From Xanthoparmelia taractica (Eukaryota; Ascomycota; Lecanoromycetes; Lecanorales; Parmeliaceae), in assembly GCA_033085395.1 (NCBI GenBank), contig JANQBS010000581.1, positions 1-13,100 on the forward strand: a stretch of 13,100 nucleotides of DNA, written 5' to 3'. Made by a program: the position numbers and the translations under genes. A model generated the notes under the pieces. That model was not told the origin of the DNA, did not search any database, and saw only the letters and a list, made by a program, of their open reading frames with translations. Of this stretch, positions 1 through 9,936 are shown in pieces (the stretch's first letter is position 1; every line of letters begins with the position of its first letter).

Positions 1-81
1 AAAAGATATAATTTTTTAAAAAAAGTTGAAAAAAAGTTGAAAACGACTATGTTCAACAGATACCACACCTTTTCGACTAGT
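1..81 (-). mobile_element. Partial copy of a small TIR (MITE-like) element, cut by the window edge
   Basis: Positions 1-81 are the reverse complement of 11956-12036 with 76 of 81 positions identical and no gaps; the first 50 positions are identical. The element's outer end lies at 81, where the terminus reads CGACTAGT against CGACCCGT in the other copy, so the element runs leftward out of the window. Its second terminus and target-site duplication are not visible. The differences are four transitions and one transversion. Unlike the DNA to its right, this stretch still holds CA and TG (for example GTTCAACAG near 51-59). It is in inverted orientation relative to the copy at 11956-12228. Homology between the two copies is certain; assignment as a short non-autonomous DNA transposon rests on the complete copy. 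Confidence 0.75.
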
Positions 82-283
82 ACTCTTATCTTCGTTATAT
101 CGTTATAATTAATTATTCTTAATTATTAATTATATTTAATATAATTAATAATTTTATCTAGATATTACGATAACGTTAAATTATTATTTATTAAACGTAA
201 AATAATAATTAATATATTATTAATAATTATTAAGATAAGACAAGTAAAATAAAATAATAATAAAATTTATATTATTAATAAAT

Positions 284-333
284 CTTACTTCGTATTATAA
301 TAATCTTATTTCGCATTATAATAATCTTATTTC
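284..333. repeat. 21-bp tandem repeat, about 2.4 copies
   Basis: Unit 1 (284-304) and unit 2 (305-325) are 21 bp each and differ at two positions, both C/T transitions (CTTACTTCGTATT against CTTATTTCGCATT). A third partial unit starts at 326. The array lies inside the RIP block and its two differences are compatible with RIP-type mutation. Confidence 0.6.
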
Positions 334-2431
334 TTTTATTTTTTTATAATACTTTTCGTAATAAAGTCTATATTAATATTATTATATCTCGCTTTAACTT
401 AACGTATCTTATATTTTTATTCAATATTTTAATTTAATTTAATATAACGAATAATAAAATTAATAAAATAATTAATAAAAAGAGGTTAATAAGATTATTA
501 ATTATAAATTTAATATAAATTAAGATTAATAATTTTATAAGAAGATTTACGAATAACGAGTTTTTAATTTATAATATAAGATAGAAATCGCGTTATTAAT
601 ATAAGAAGTTAAAGAAGTTTAATTATTAATATAGCTCGTATATATAGACGTAAGAATCTATATTTAAGAATAAATCTTAGTATCTTACGTCTATCGTATT
701 CGATTAAAATAGCGTAATATTAAAGATTAATAATATTACGATATAATTACTTAAATATATACTTCTATTCGATCTTATAATTTATAAAAATTTTACGATA
801 AATATCTTATAAAGAGATAGAGTAAATTATTAATCGATAATCTTTTAATTAAGTTATTATATTATTATAAATTATTTAAATATTAGATCGATAATTAATA
901 TATTATTTAATAATCTAATTAAAGATATTATTTATCGAGATATATATCTTATATAAGAATATCGAGACTATTTAAATAAATATTCTAAATTCTTAGAAAA
1001 CTAATAATTACGTAAAGATATACGAGAATAAGTAAGATAATAAATTTCTTTTTATTATATATATAATATAATCTTATTATTCTTTAACGACTAATAAAAC
1101 TCGCTTTATATTTATAATTTTTTATATTATTAAGAAGAATCTTAAATTAATACTTTATAACGAAAATATAAGAAATATTAATATAATACGCGATTCTCTT
1201 TTACTTAAAATTAATAATTTATTAACTTATTAAATAGAGATTATTACGCGTAATTTATTAGCGTACTTAAAGATAATTTTAAATAAATTATAAGAGATTA
1301 TTACTTTAATTAAGTCGATACGCGAATTAGTACTTTCTTTTAATATAATATTATAATTAATAATAAAAACGATAATATATATTACGATACGCTTTCTTAA
1401 GTTTAATAATATTATCTTAATAAAATTTAATATTCTAATAAAATATTAATAAAATATTTTTATTATTAATATTAAAAACGATAAACTAGAATTTAATAAT
1501 ATAATAGAGAAATTTTATTAAAGAAAATATACTCTATTTAAGAATACTCTATAAAAAATATATAACGATTTTAAAGAACGCGTTTATTATAATATAATCG
1601 ACGATAAGTAATATTTATTATTATATTTAAAATAAATTAATTAAGATAGATAAGACACTAACTTTTAATTTTAAGTACGAAGTTATTAATATTTGTTAAT
1701 AAATTCTTAAAATTTTCTTTAATAAATTAATCTTAAATAATAATTAATTTATTTTAATAATATAAAAATTATAAGAACTTAATAATTATTAAAGTAAGTC
1801 TTACGCGTTAATATAAAATCTCGATAATATTAAAAATATCTTATAATTAATTAAGTAGATAAAAGATAAATTAATAAGCTATTTTTAACTCTTAGAGAGC
1901 GTAAAGAAATAAATTATTTAAATAAGAGTTTATTAAGCTAATAAAAATATTAATATTATAAAAAGTTTAAGCTCTATATTTAAAACTTCTAGTATCGTAT
2001 TAAATTAAGACTTATTATATAATTTTAATTATATAATTAAGATCGATAATATAAAAAAACTTTATTAAGTATCTTATTAGAGTATATTTAATACTAACTA
2101 AGCTAAAATATTAAGCTATAAAAATAGATATAAATTCGCGACTATAAAGATTATTAATGAATTCTTATTCTCGATATTATTAAAGATAATTAAGATTATA
2201 ATTAGTTCTAGCACGATTATAAACTTAATTAAAAAGAAGAAATTCGAACGTCTTAGAAGAATCGTCTCGGCGATATAATCTTTCTAAAGTTATATTAGAG
2301 ATATATAATATCGAGAATAAAGAATCTTAATAGAAGAGAGATAGAAAGTTTTTTATTAATCGTTAATATAATTTTTTTTTCTAGTGTTTTTCTTCTTAGT
2401 TTCGTTCGTTAATACTATTATAGACGATAAC

Positions 2432-2489
2432 TAAATCGATTAACTCGTCGCTATACTACGTATAGTTACAATTAAATCGCTTAACTCGT
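2432..2489. repeat. Direct repeats flanking a small inverted repeat
   Basis: Two 17-bp direct repeats, TAAATCG(A/C)TTAACTCGT, lie at 2432-2448 and 2473-2489. Between them CTATAC-TAC-GTATAG forms a 6-bp stem with a 3-nt loop (2451-2465). This is more ordered than the surrounding AT-rich sequence, but its origin is unknown; it may be an internal part of a decayed transposon. Confidence 0.4.
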
Positions 2490-3335
2490 TATTAATCGTA
2501 CTTTATCGAGTAAAACGTTTATAAAAATATAAGTTTCTTTTCTCTTATTATTAATAGATATTATAAAAACGCTTAATAATAATACTTATAATTAGATATT
2601 AACACTTAGCTTAGTTTAATATATTATCTTTACACTTATATATATTTATAGTATATCGTCGATTTAACACTATTATTACGATATCGATCTAGATTAGATC
2701 GACGATTTTATTTAGATCGTTAATCTAATAATAATTAGTAATAGATATCTTATCTATATAAATCTAGCTCTCGTATCTTACTTAAATTTATTAGTTAGAG
2801 TACTAACGTATTTTTAAGTATTAGAGATAACTTAAAACTATTAACTCTATAGACGAATAGCTAGTTATTACTAGTCTTAGCGCTAACTTCTTCGTACTTA
2901 AAATAACTACTTTATAGCTATTAAGATAGTTAATTATTTATATATATATTATATATATTAAATCTAGATTAAGTCGTTTCTTAATAATAGATTAGTAATT
3001 TATATATATACTACTTATAATTAATTATATTAATAGCTAATTTTTAATAATATAATTAAAATTATTCTTATAACGATAGTATCTAAGTCGCTAAATATAA
3101 ATACGATTAGTTTATAATATACGAGATAAAATTACTCTATTATTATTAAAATATTTTATTTTATTTTTAAGACTTTTATATATACTAGTATCTAAGCTAT
3201 TTAATTATAATCTTAGCGATATCTCTTAACTTTCGTAAGTCTATTAGTCTATAAAATCTAAATTTTCACGTTAGATAATTATATAATATAGTGAGTCTTA
3301 AGAAAATAAAATATTATAGAATACTTCGATTCGAT

Positions 3336-3508
3336 TCAAACTTTGAAGAATTTGGAATTCTCGATCCTTATGCTCTATGTAACTTGGGATCTCAACAGTG
3401 GACCGTGGAAGATTATTGGGAGGCCTCTGCAAGCACAAACCCTGTCTCATAATATTTTACAGCATCTAAGCGAGTCAGAGCATGGCTTGGCTCTCAAGAC
3501 ACATGCCA
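3336..3508 (-). other. 3' flank and probable 3' UTR of the FN3-domain gene
   Basis: This is ordinary-composition sequence between the RIP edge and the stop codon at 3509-3511. No clear AATAAA signal was seen on the minus strand. The transcript's poly(A) site must lie here or just inside the AT-rich block. No gene is apparent in it. Confidence 0.5.
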
Positions 3509-6500
3509 CTAATCGTCGTCATCTCCCAAGTCGCTGCCCCTCTCGATCAATTCATTCACAGCGTGATCTCCTTTTCGACTCTTCCTTCGAATATTTGGCC
3601 ATGAGATGCTAGAACGACTGATCTTATCCTGCTGCGGTGTACTACAGGCAGCCTCGACGCTCTTCCCTAGGAGCTCCTCATTGTTCGCCAACTCGTCGAT
3701 CTCTCCTGGCGTTGAAGGTAGATCTCGTTTTTTGCCCCAAGGCACATTGAATTTGCTGGAGCTACTTTTGCGGGTGATTCTTTGCATCAACGTCTCTTTG
3801 GGTCCCGAAGGGGTCACCGCTTCCGAGGGGGTCCCAGACGTGGAACGATCAAAAGAGTCGTGAGAATCTGCAGTTGAAGTTGCGGTGTTGATAGACTGAG
3901 CATCTCGGGAGAGTCTTGGATTTTGAGGCGAAAAATCGGCAATGGAACTGATTTCGTAGGTTTCTGCTTTCTCGCAGTCCTTGTCTTTGGACTTTTCGGT
4001 ATTCCTGCCGCCCGTCTTTTCGCCTTTAGTCGTTTTCTTTGTATCTCCGCGAGTGAATAATGTCTTGAAACTTGGTGCAGCAGGATTCAATCTAGGAGTG
4101 ACGGGTCGCTGAGAGGATTGAGGACGTGTGCCAATGGGAGCTTGCTCAGAACTCTGCTTTGAGAATGTACCGGAGTATTCTTCGGGACTAAGGGGAGTAC
4201 TACCGATAGAGAGGTTACTAGTCGACCCATGTTGCACCGAGGGGCGTCGTGATGTAGCGCGCGACCACGGCCCGCTGCCTGTAGACCATTTCAGGCCCAG
4301 TGGGCTGCTCCGGGTCGGAAGGCTATCTGGTACTGCCCATCCCAAGCGTTGGCTATCGCTTGACGGCCTTGAGAGAGCCTGGTCATAAGAATAAGTCGAA
4401 GAAGGTCTGGAAGAAGATGGTTGATCCGCAAAAGTCGTGGACTCTAACCCGCCAAATTTGGATCCAAACATATTCAGCCGACTTCTACGACCAGACCCAG
4501 TGCGAGCGATAATAAGGCCAGAGGCCTCTGGATTGCCAACGTCTCTGCTCAAGAGTCCTGCCATTGGGTTGACCCAGTTACCGTGGCTTCCTCTTCGACG
4601 TCGACTTCCACCCGGATCGAACTGGTCTTGCTCCAAGTTTCTTGGAAAAGACTGACTCTGCCCTTGCTTTAGTGTACCTAAAAGGGGAGGTTCATGTGAG
4701 CTAGGCCTTACTCTCTGCCGATTGAAAGTTGAAGAGAAAAGATTGGCGAGCCTACTGGTGGCTAGTGGATTGGAGTCTGCAGCGATCGTGGATTGGAAAG
4801 GTGCACTTGTCAGATTGATCAGGTGACTCTCCCCTTCAACAAAGGGATCTGGGCGGGATTGATAGCCATGTAAGTTGTGTAAGCTTTCATGTGGACTTGA
4901 AAAGAGACTCCCTGCTCGACTGCCTGTAGATATAGGTGTATGAGGCCCATAAGCCGATGCATCTGGATTTGATACGACATGCCCAAGGAAAGAGTCCGAA
5001 TTTGTAGTTCCAGAGGGCTCATGACCAGCCGTATCATTGAAGCGTTGGGCAATGACATCTTCATCTCGGAAAAGATTGGAAGGAAGCAGACTGTTGGCAA
5101 TCGGGCTCATCGGCCCTCCGCCAGTCAACATCTCGGCTTCAGTCTGTAACAATCCTGTCCGCTCCGACCCCGGAGGGACTGTCATTCCGTTATTCATATT
5201 GAAGAATGGCGATGCTGCTGCAAATGGTGGGGAAATGGCAACGCCATTATGGAACGAGACGGGCGCGCTCTGGTAATTAGCTGGGAGAGAAGACATCGTG
5301 CTAGCGCGTGAACTGTTTTGTCGACTCCTCCGTGACCTGCTACGCTGGATGGAAGAGGCTAGTTCCAGAGACGTAATTGGAGCGAATTGCTCCGGATTCC
5401 TTGCCCGCTTGGTGAGCCACCAGTTTAGGTGCTCCTCAGCCTGCTGCTTCTCTAATTCGGCATGTTGGACGGCTTGCCAGAACGATCCCAACTGGGCTTG
5501 GATTGCTTGAACCTTTGCCTCCCGCTCTTGATCATGCTCTCTATCAGACCCGGAGCGCTCATGTTCCTCACTTTCCCCATTACTCAGTTTCTCTCGGTCT
5601 TTCTCCATTAACTTGATTTGGACACCTATTATACGGATTTCCTCCTCCAAAGACTTGATGGCAGTGATATCCTCGGCAATGACTTTTCGAATGTCTGCAA
5701 CTTCTTTATTCTTGGCAGTAATGACATTGGCCTTTTCCCTCTCCATGTCCTCTGTGTCTCGCTTCATCTCGTTTGTTTCTCTATCCCACCTTGCGGTGTC
5801 ATCCCTTATTTTCTGCCTATCCGCTTTCTTTTGTTGAAGTTGCTTCTCTTTCGCAGCTTTTTTGCTTTGTGCTATTCTGTTTAGCTTGTCCAAGTGGTTG
5901 CCGTGCCTGCGAAGTTCCGAGCTTGCTTCTTCTTTCTCTTTGAGAACTTGCTTTAGTCCATCTCTTTCCTTAGTTAGCTCTGCCAGATACCGTTTAGATT
6001 CCTGTTCTTCTTCATTTGTTTCTCTGTCTGTCCTTTGGACCTCGTTTCTCAGAAAATCGAGCCTCTCGGTGAGCCGTATGATAGTCTCTGGAGATTCGTC
6101 ATCATCACTGCCCGCTGTCTGTATAGCCTGGCCATTATTGGGCTGTTCACCACTTGGGGTTGCTGGCGAGTTTCGTCGTCCTGTCACAGTCTTCTTTGTT
6201 TGTTGCTGGGGACCACTGAATTCCCGGACAATAGGAGAAGGTAGGGCAGCTTCGAATGGCGTAGACGTAGTACGGACAGCGGCAGGCTCAGTGTCGCCGG
6301 CAGGACCGCCTGGAACGCTAGCGGCGTTTGTATCGGCCTTGGGAGAGGGAGTGGTACGTAAGCGTATAAGAGGTCCAAGCGAAGTGAATTTCGCGGAGTT
6401 CGTTGCAAGTACTCTAATGTTATAGTAATTGCCCGGCTTAAGGCCGGTTATCTGGATAGAAGTGTCTCCTCGACTGAATTCGCCAACTTGGAGGGCCACA

Positions 6501-7173
6501 GTTAGCTTGGCTCGAATGAGCTTGGCAGACCCCTAAGAGGACGCGTACCTTTAATCCCATTGACCTCTATGGTGTGCTTCAGGGATGCGGCCTGATGGTC
6601 CGGAGGCTTCCAATATAGCAGAACCGAGTCGGGTGTGATACCAGCCAAGGAAACTTCAGGTACGGGAGGAATGTCCAAGCCTAAGAGCTCCTGGAGCTCC
6701 TCCACAGGCTTCTGATTGATCTGCCAGAGGCGATAGAGAATCCTACAGGTCAAGTCAACACCGCATCCATAGAAGAAAGGAATCGCCGGGTAATGAAGAC
6801 TTTACCATGCAAGTGCGCATACGAACGCAGCATCCTGAAACAGAAAGAAAGCCATAGATAATTGTGGGGAGGCAAGCTTAGGTGACACCTTGGACGCCCA
6901 TTGCTCTAGCGCGGCATCCCACTGTAGGGAAAGCATGGACTGCAAGTCTAAATCCTGGACTGATGCTAGACCCAAAAGAAAGATGGAGATGTTGGCCAAG
7001 GAACATGGAATGATGAGGGCCCAGTACACTTGGTGAAGGATGTCTCGTTTGAGGTTTTGAGTGTCTGCTGTTCGATCCTGGTTATGTTTAGGTTCATCTG
7101 CGAGCTCTGCTCTAGGCTGTTTGATGTTGGTACTCTTTGGCCCACCGGGCCGTCTTTTCCTCCGTTTAGCCAT
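3509..7173 (-). CDS. Membrane-anchored fibronectin type III domain and coiled-coil protein (fungal-specific family)
   Basis: The spliced gene has exon 1 at 7173-6806, exon 2 at 6742-6549 and exon 3 at 6486-3509; the introns are 63 and 62 nt, and the second carries an AGCTAAC branch site. It encodes 1179 aa. Order of regions: basic N-terminus (KRRKRR); hydrophobic segments at about 49-72 and 105-126; one fibronectin type III domain at about 147-233, with strands split across the exon 2/3 junction (VNGIK then VGEF); a long charged coiled coil at about 320-555; then a disordered Ser/Pro-rich region to the end with basic patches (IRRKSRKG near 1153-1160) and an acidic DDDD terminus. It resembles proteins annotated in many Eurotiomycetes and relatives only as 'fibronectin type III domain protein'; this is from memory of the family. 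An in-frame TAA lies two codons before the ATG at 7173. A shorter form starting at Met107 (6855) would have a single signal-anchor, which is how I remember the relatives, so the first about 106 residues are less certain. The molecular role is unknown; a membrane scaffold is only a guess. Confidence 0.88.
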
Positions 7174-7440
7174 AGATTAACCACCTAACCAGTCAGGTTT
7201 AGCGGGATGATGGTGATGGGTGACATCAAAGCCTTTCATATGTGACATTTGGCATTTGCCTTAGACATTCCTGGAAGTGCAAGCATGGAGTCGCTCTTTG
7301 ATTCACATTTAAGAAATGTCTTCAACAAAACACCAGCTCTGTTCTCTAACAACCACGGAACTGTGCTCGTCATATGCTTGAAGCCTGGTGATATCAACTA
7401 ACCTTTCGTTTACTCAAAAGATTCTGAATCGTTCAGAGAG
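7174..7440. promoter_or_regulatory. Shared divergent promoter and leader region
   Basis: The 267 bp between the two start codons must contain the 5' leaders and core promoters of both genes, unless upstream exons were missed. No convincing TATA box was seen. Close to the lipin start there is a CTAAC motif (7398-7402) followed by a pyrimidine-containing stretch and an AG at about 7419-7420, which could be the 3' end of a leader intron, but the donor candidates (for example GTGCTC at about 7363) are poor. The arrangement allows co-regulation but does not prove it. Confidence 0.6.
7285..7401 (+). promoter_or_regulatory. Possible upstream ORF in the lipin leader (38 codons)
   Basis: An ATG at 7285 opens a 38-codon frame ending at TAA 7399-7401, which is 39 nt upstream of the lipin ATG. 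If the transcript starts upstream of 7285 and this part is not spliced out, ribosomes would meet it before the main start. Its peptide (beginning MESLFDSHLR) resembles nothing I recognise. A frame of this size can occur by chance, and the transcription start is not known. Confidence 0.3.
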
Positions 7441-9936
7441 ATGCAGTATGTGAGAAGTATCGGCGGTTCCGTGTCCAAAACATGGAATTCAATTAACCCA
7501 GCGACACTTAGCGGTGCTATTGATGTTATCGTTGTTGAGCAGGAAGACGGTACAGACAGATCTCGTGGCCATACTTACTTCCATAATTGACCATGTCTGT
7601 CAGGATCACTAGCATGCTCACCATTCCACGTCCGCTTTGGAAAGTTTTCTCTGCTGAGGCCATATGAAAAGAAAGTGTGCTACTCTCCTATCCCCGTCTC
7701 GCTCCTCGTGCTCGACTTACCGGAAAACCACTCTTAGGTCGAGTTCAAGGTCAACAATGCTAAGCAGGACCATTCTATGAAGCTCGGAGAAGGCGGAGAG
7801 GCTTTCTTCGTCTTCGAGACTTCGGATGAAATTCCAGAGAGCCTACAAACATCGCCCGTTATTTCACCAGCGACGAGTCCACAAAGCCTTATAGAGCAGG
7901 ACGCGGCCTCAGTGCCTACCTTACAAGAGCCGGAGTTCCTAGATCTGAATACGGATGGGATCAATGTTCGAAGACGGGACATGGTTGGTCGAGCGAGACC
8001 AATTTTATCTGACGCTTCAAGGGCCAAGAGTTATTTAGGTATGCGCCGTTTGGTCCTACGGGTATGCAGAAGTGACGTCGAATATAGGTACACTTACTCC
8101 GCTATCTACTAGCTCTGGAGCAGTTTCGGATGATGTTAGAAGTGGTGGATGGTCCGCTTCCAAGACTACATCTTCTCCGCAGATCAAGCGCGCTGCTTCG
8201 GCGGAGCTTATAGCAACGTCCACACGTTCACAAGGCCATGAACACAGCGATATGAAGAATATTCCAGCATATGAAGGCGAGCCAATTCTCAATATTGGGC
8301 CGAGCCTGGCACTATCTGCTCCTGTAGAACGCTCCACCAGTCCACCGCCTCTCTCTTCCAACGATGCCTTCAACCGGGCAAAGTTGCTGTCGAAGAGGCT
8401 TTCGATTTCTAACATTCCGACCCGCGTCACGGAAAACGGAGATTTGATGCTTGATATGACCGGTTACAAGAGCAGTGAAGATGAAGCTCTTCGAGCAGAA
8501 GTAATAGCAAGGAAGATACTGGCCGAAGAACTCGCAGGAAATTACGACATTGGCGCTCTGATAGGGGCTGATGAGCAGGGCAATTTGTGGATATACAGTA
8601 GTCAGGAGGCTAAAGAGGCAGCTGGACGTAGAATTGGACTTCGGGGTCTGGCCCAAGGCTTAGTGCTCAATGATGCAGCATCAGATCCTGGTTATCACAG
8701 CGACGACGAAACGCTATCTACGACCTCTCAGCCTTCAAACAACCACCATCGGACCAAATCAGATGCCACGCCCACTGGGCTTGTAACACCACCACAGACG
8801 CCTCCAGCCGAGGTATCTAGCAATGGGGATTCCAACCGGAATTACGCAAAAACCCTGCGGCTCACCAGTGATCAGTTGAAAGCTTTGAATTTGAAGCCAG
8901 GGGAAAACTCTATGAGTTTCAGTGTCAACCGCGCTACGTGTCAGGCCTTCATGTACTATTGGAGGTACGATGTGCCCATTGTGATATCAGACATTGACGG
9001 CACCATCACAAAGTAAGCTATGCGGCTCGTGTCCAAGGATATGAAACTTAATGTTGGACGCGTAGGTCCGATGCCCTTGGTCACGTGTTGAATATGATTG
9101 GCCGTGACTGGACACACATAGGTGTTGCGAAGCTATACGCAGACATTGTGGCAAACGGATATAACATACTGTATCTTACCAGCAGATCTGTCGGGCAAGC
9201 AGATACAACTCGGAGCTATCTGAACGGGGTCTCCCAGGAAGGTTTCAAACTACCCAAAGGGCCAGTGATCATGAGTCCTGATCGAACAATTGCTGCGTTA
9301 CGGCGCGAGATATACCTTCGAAAACCCGAAGTATTCAAAATGGCCTGTCTCCGAGATATCCTGAATCTCTTCGGCCCAGAGAGAAAACCCTTCTATGCCG
9401 GGTTTGGCAACAGATTGACAGACGCTTTGAGCTATAGATCGGTCAATATCCCGTCAACTCGAATTTTCACGATCAATTCAAATGCGGAGGTCTCTCTTGA
9501 TCTTCTTACACTGAACAAATACAAGAGCAGCTATGTCACCATGCGAGAAGTTGTGGACCACTTCTTTCCTACTATTAGTTTACTTACGAACGGTGGGGCG
9601 GAAAAGGAGACAGATTTTGTCTTCTGGAGGGACGTGCCTGAGGAGATTGATTATTCTATTGAGAGTGACTCCGAGTTTGAAAAACAAATTCAAAAGGAGA
9701 ATGAAAGTATAAGGAGTGAAGATTATGGAAGTGAAGCTCTTGATGATGACGATGAAGAGGAGGAAGAGGAACTAGATGGTATGGAGGGAAGCTATTTGTC
9801 GGGGACTCCAAATGATGAAGTAGAAGGAGAAAATATGGTTTCCTCAATAACCGAAACTATCTCACTCGAAGCTGACGGAAACGATAGCGTGTCTAATGCG
9901 ATATCTGACACTGGTAGATGGACTTCGAAAGGCTGA
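7441..9936 (+). CDS. PAH1: Lipin family Mg2+-dependent phosphatidate phosphatase (Pah1/Smp2/Ned1)
   Basis: Exons are 7441-7549, 7604-7674, 7738-8038, 8088-9012 and 9066-9936; introns are 54, 63, 49 and 53 nt; the product is 758 aa. The start is the conserved lipin N-terminus (MQYVRSIGGSVSKTWNSINP), an amphipathic membrane-binding helix. N-LIP covers about 1-105, including the Gly-rich KLGEGGEAFFVFE (75-87). A disordered linker follows with basic NVRRR (136-140), many Ser/Thr-Pro sites, and a fungal block DLMLDMTGYK (279-288). The C-terminal HAD catalytic domain begins near LTSDQLKALN (419) and holds DIDGT (462-466, the DxDxT motif), LTSRS (506-510), Lys555/Lys560 and GFGNRLTD (581-588). A WRD motif (Trp656) corresponds to the yeast WRDPLVDID region, and an acidic run of Asp/Glu lies at about 695-704. 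The family converts phosphatidate to diacylglycerol at the ER/nuclear membrane for triacylglycerol and phospholipid synthesis; in yeast it is inhibited by CDK phosphorylation and recruited by Nem1-Spo7 through the acidic tail. All catalytic residues are present, so it is inferred to be active. Confidence 0.96.

Larger units (their letters stand above)
82..3335. repeat. AT-rich, RIP-mutated repeat block (left)
   Basis: This stretch of about 3.25 kb consists largely of A and T, has no credible open reading frame on either strand, and shows the RIP dinucleotide signature. By eye no CA or TG occurs between about 430 and 1650, and only a handful elsewhere, whereas CG remains common. RIP acts on duplicated DNA, so the block is inferred to be one or more decayed transposons; the original family cannot be recognised. 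The right edge is sharp: normal composition with CA, TG, CC and GG resumes at about 3320-3345, within 200 bp of the stop codon of the neighbouring gene. The part from about 2380 to 3300 is somewhat less depleted (CA at about 2468, 2592, 2633), which may mark a second element or a younger insertion. Confidence 0.85.

Noticed and set aside
82..3335. AT-rich block considered as mitochondrial DNA or a centromere core
   Set aside because: No mitochondrial gene, tRNA or rRNA is visible, and the CA/TG depletion with retained CG is the RIP signature of nuclear repeats. A pericentromeric position is possible but cannot be judged from one window.
4311..4320. CGGGTCGGAA, resembling the TIR of the small element
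   Set aside because: It is inside the FN3 gene coding exon, the match stops after about 10 bp, and there is no partner terminus; chance similarity.
4128..4655. Several plus-strand frames of 70-86 codons
   Set aside because: All are antisense to the large third exon of the FN3 gene, overlap each other, and show no protein-like features.
5862..6425. Plus-strand 187-codon open frame
   Set aside because: It lies antisense to the coiled-coil exon of the FN3 gene. Its Ser/Leu-rich composition is the reverse image of a Glu/Lys/Arg-rich coding strand, and it has no recognisable motif.
7607..7612. Alternative acceptor for lipin intron 1 (CACTAG)
   Set aside because: It keeps the frame but removes three residues of the conserved EDGSLACSPFHV segment. 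The acceptor at 7601-7603 (CAG) restores the family sequence.
8056..8656. Minus-strand frames of 114-124 codons over lipin exon 4
   Set aside because: They are opposite a well-supported lipin exon and contain nothing recognisable.
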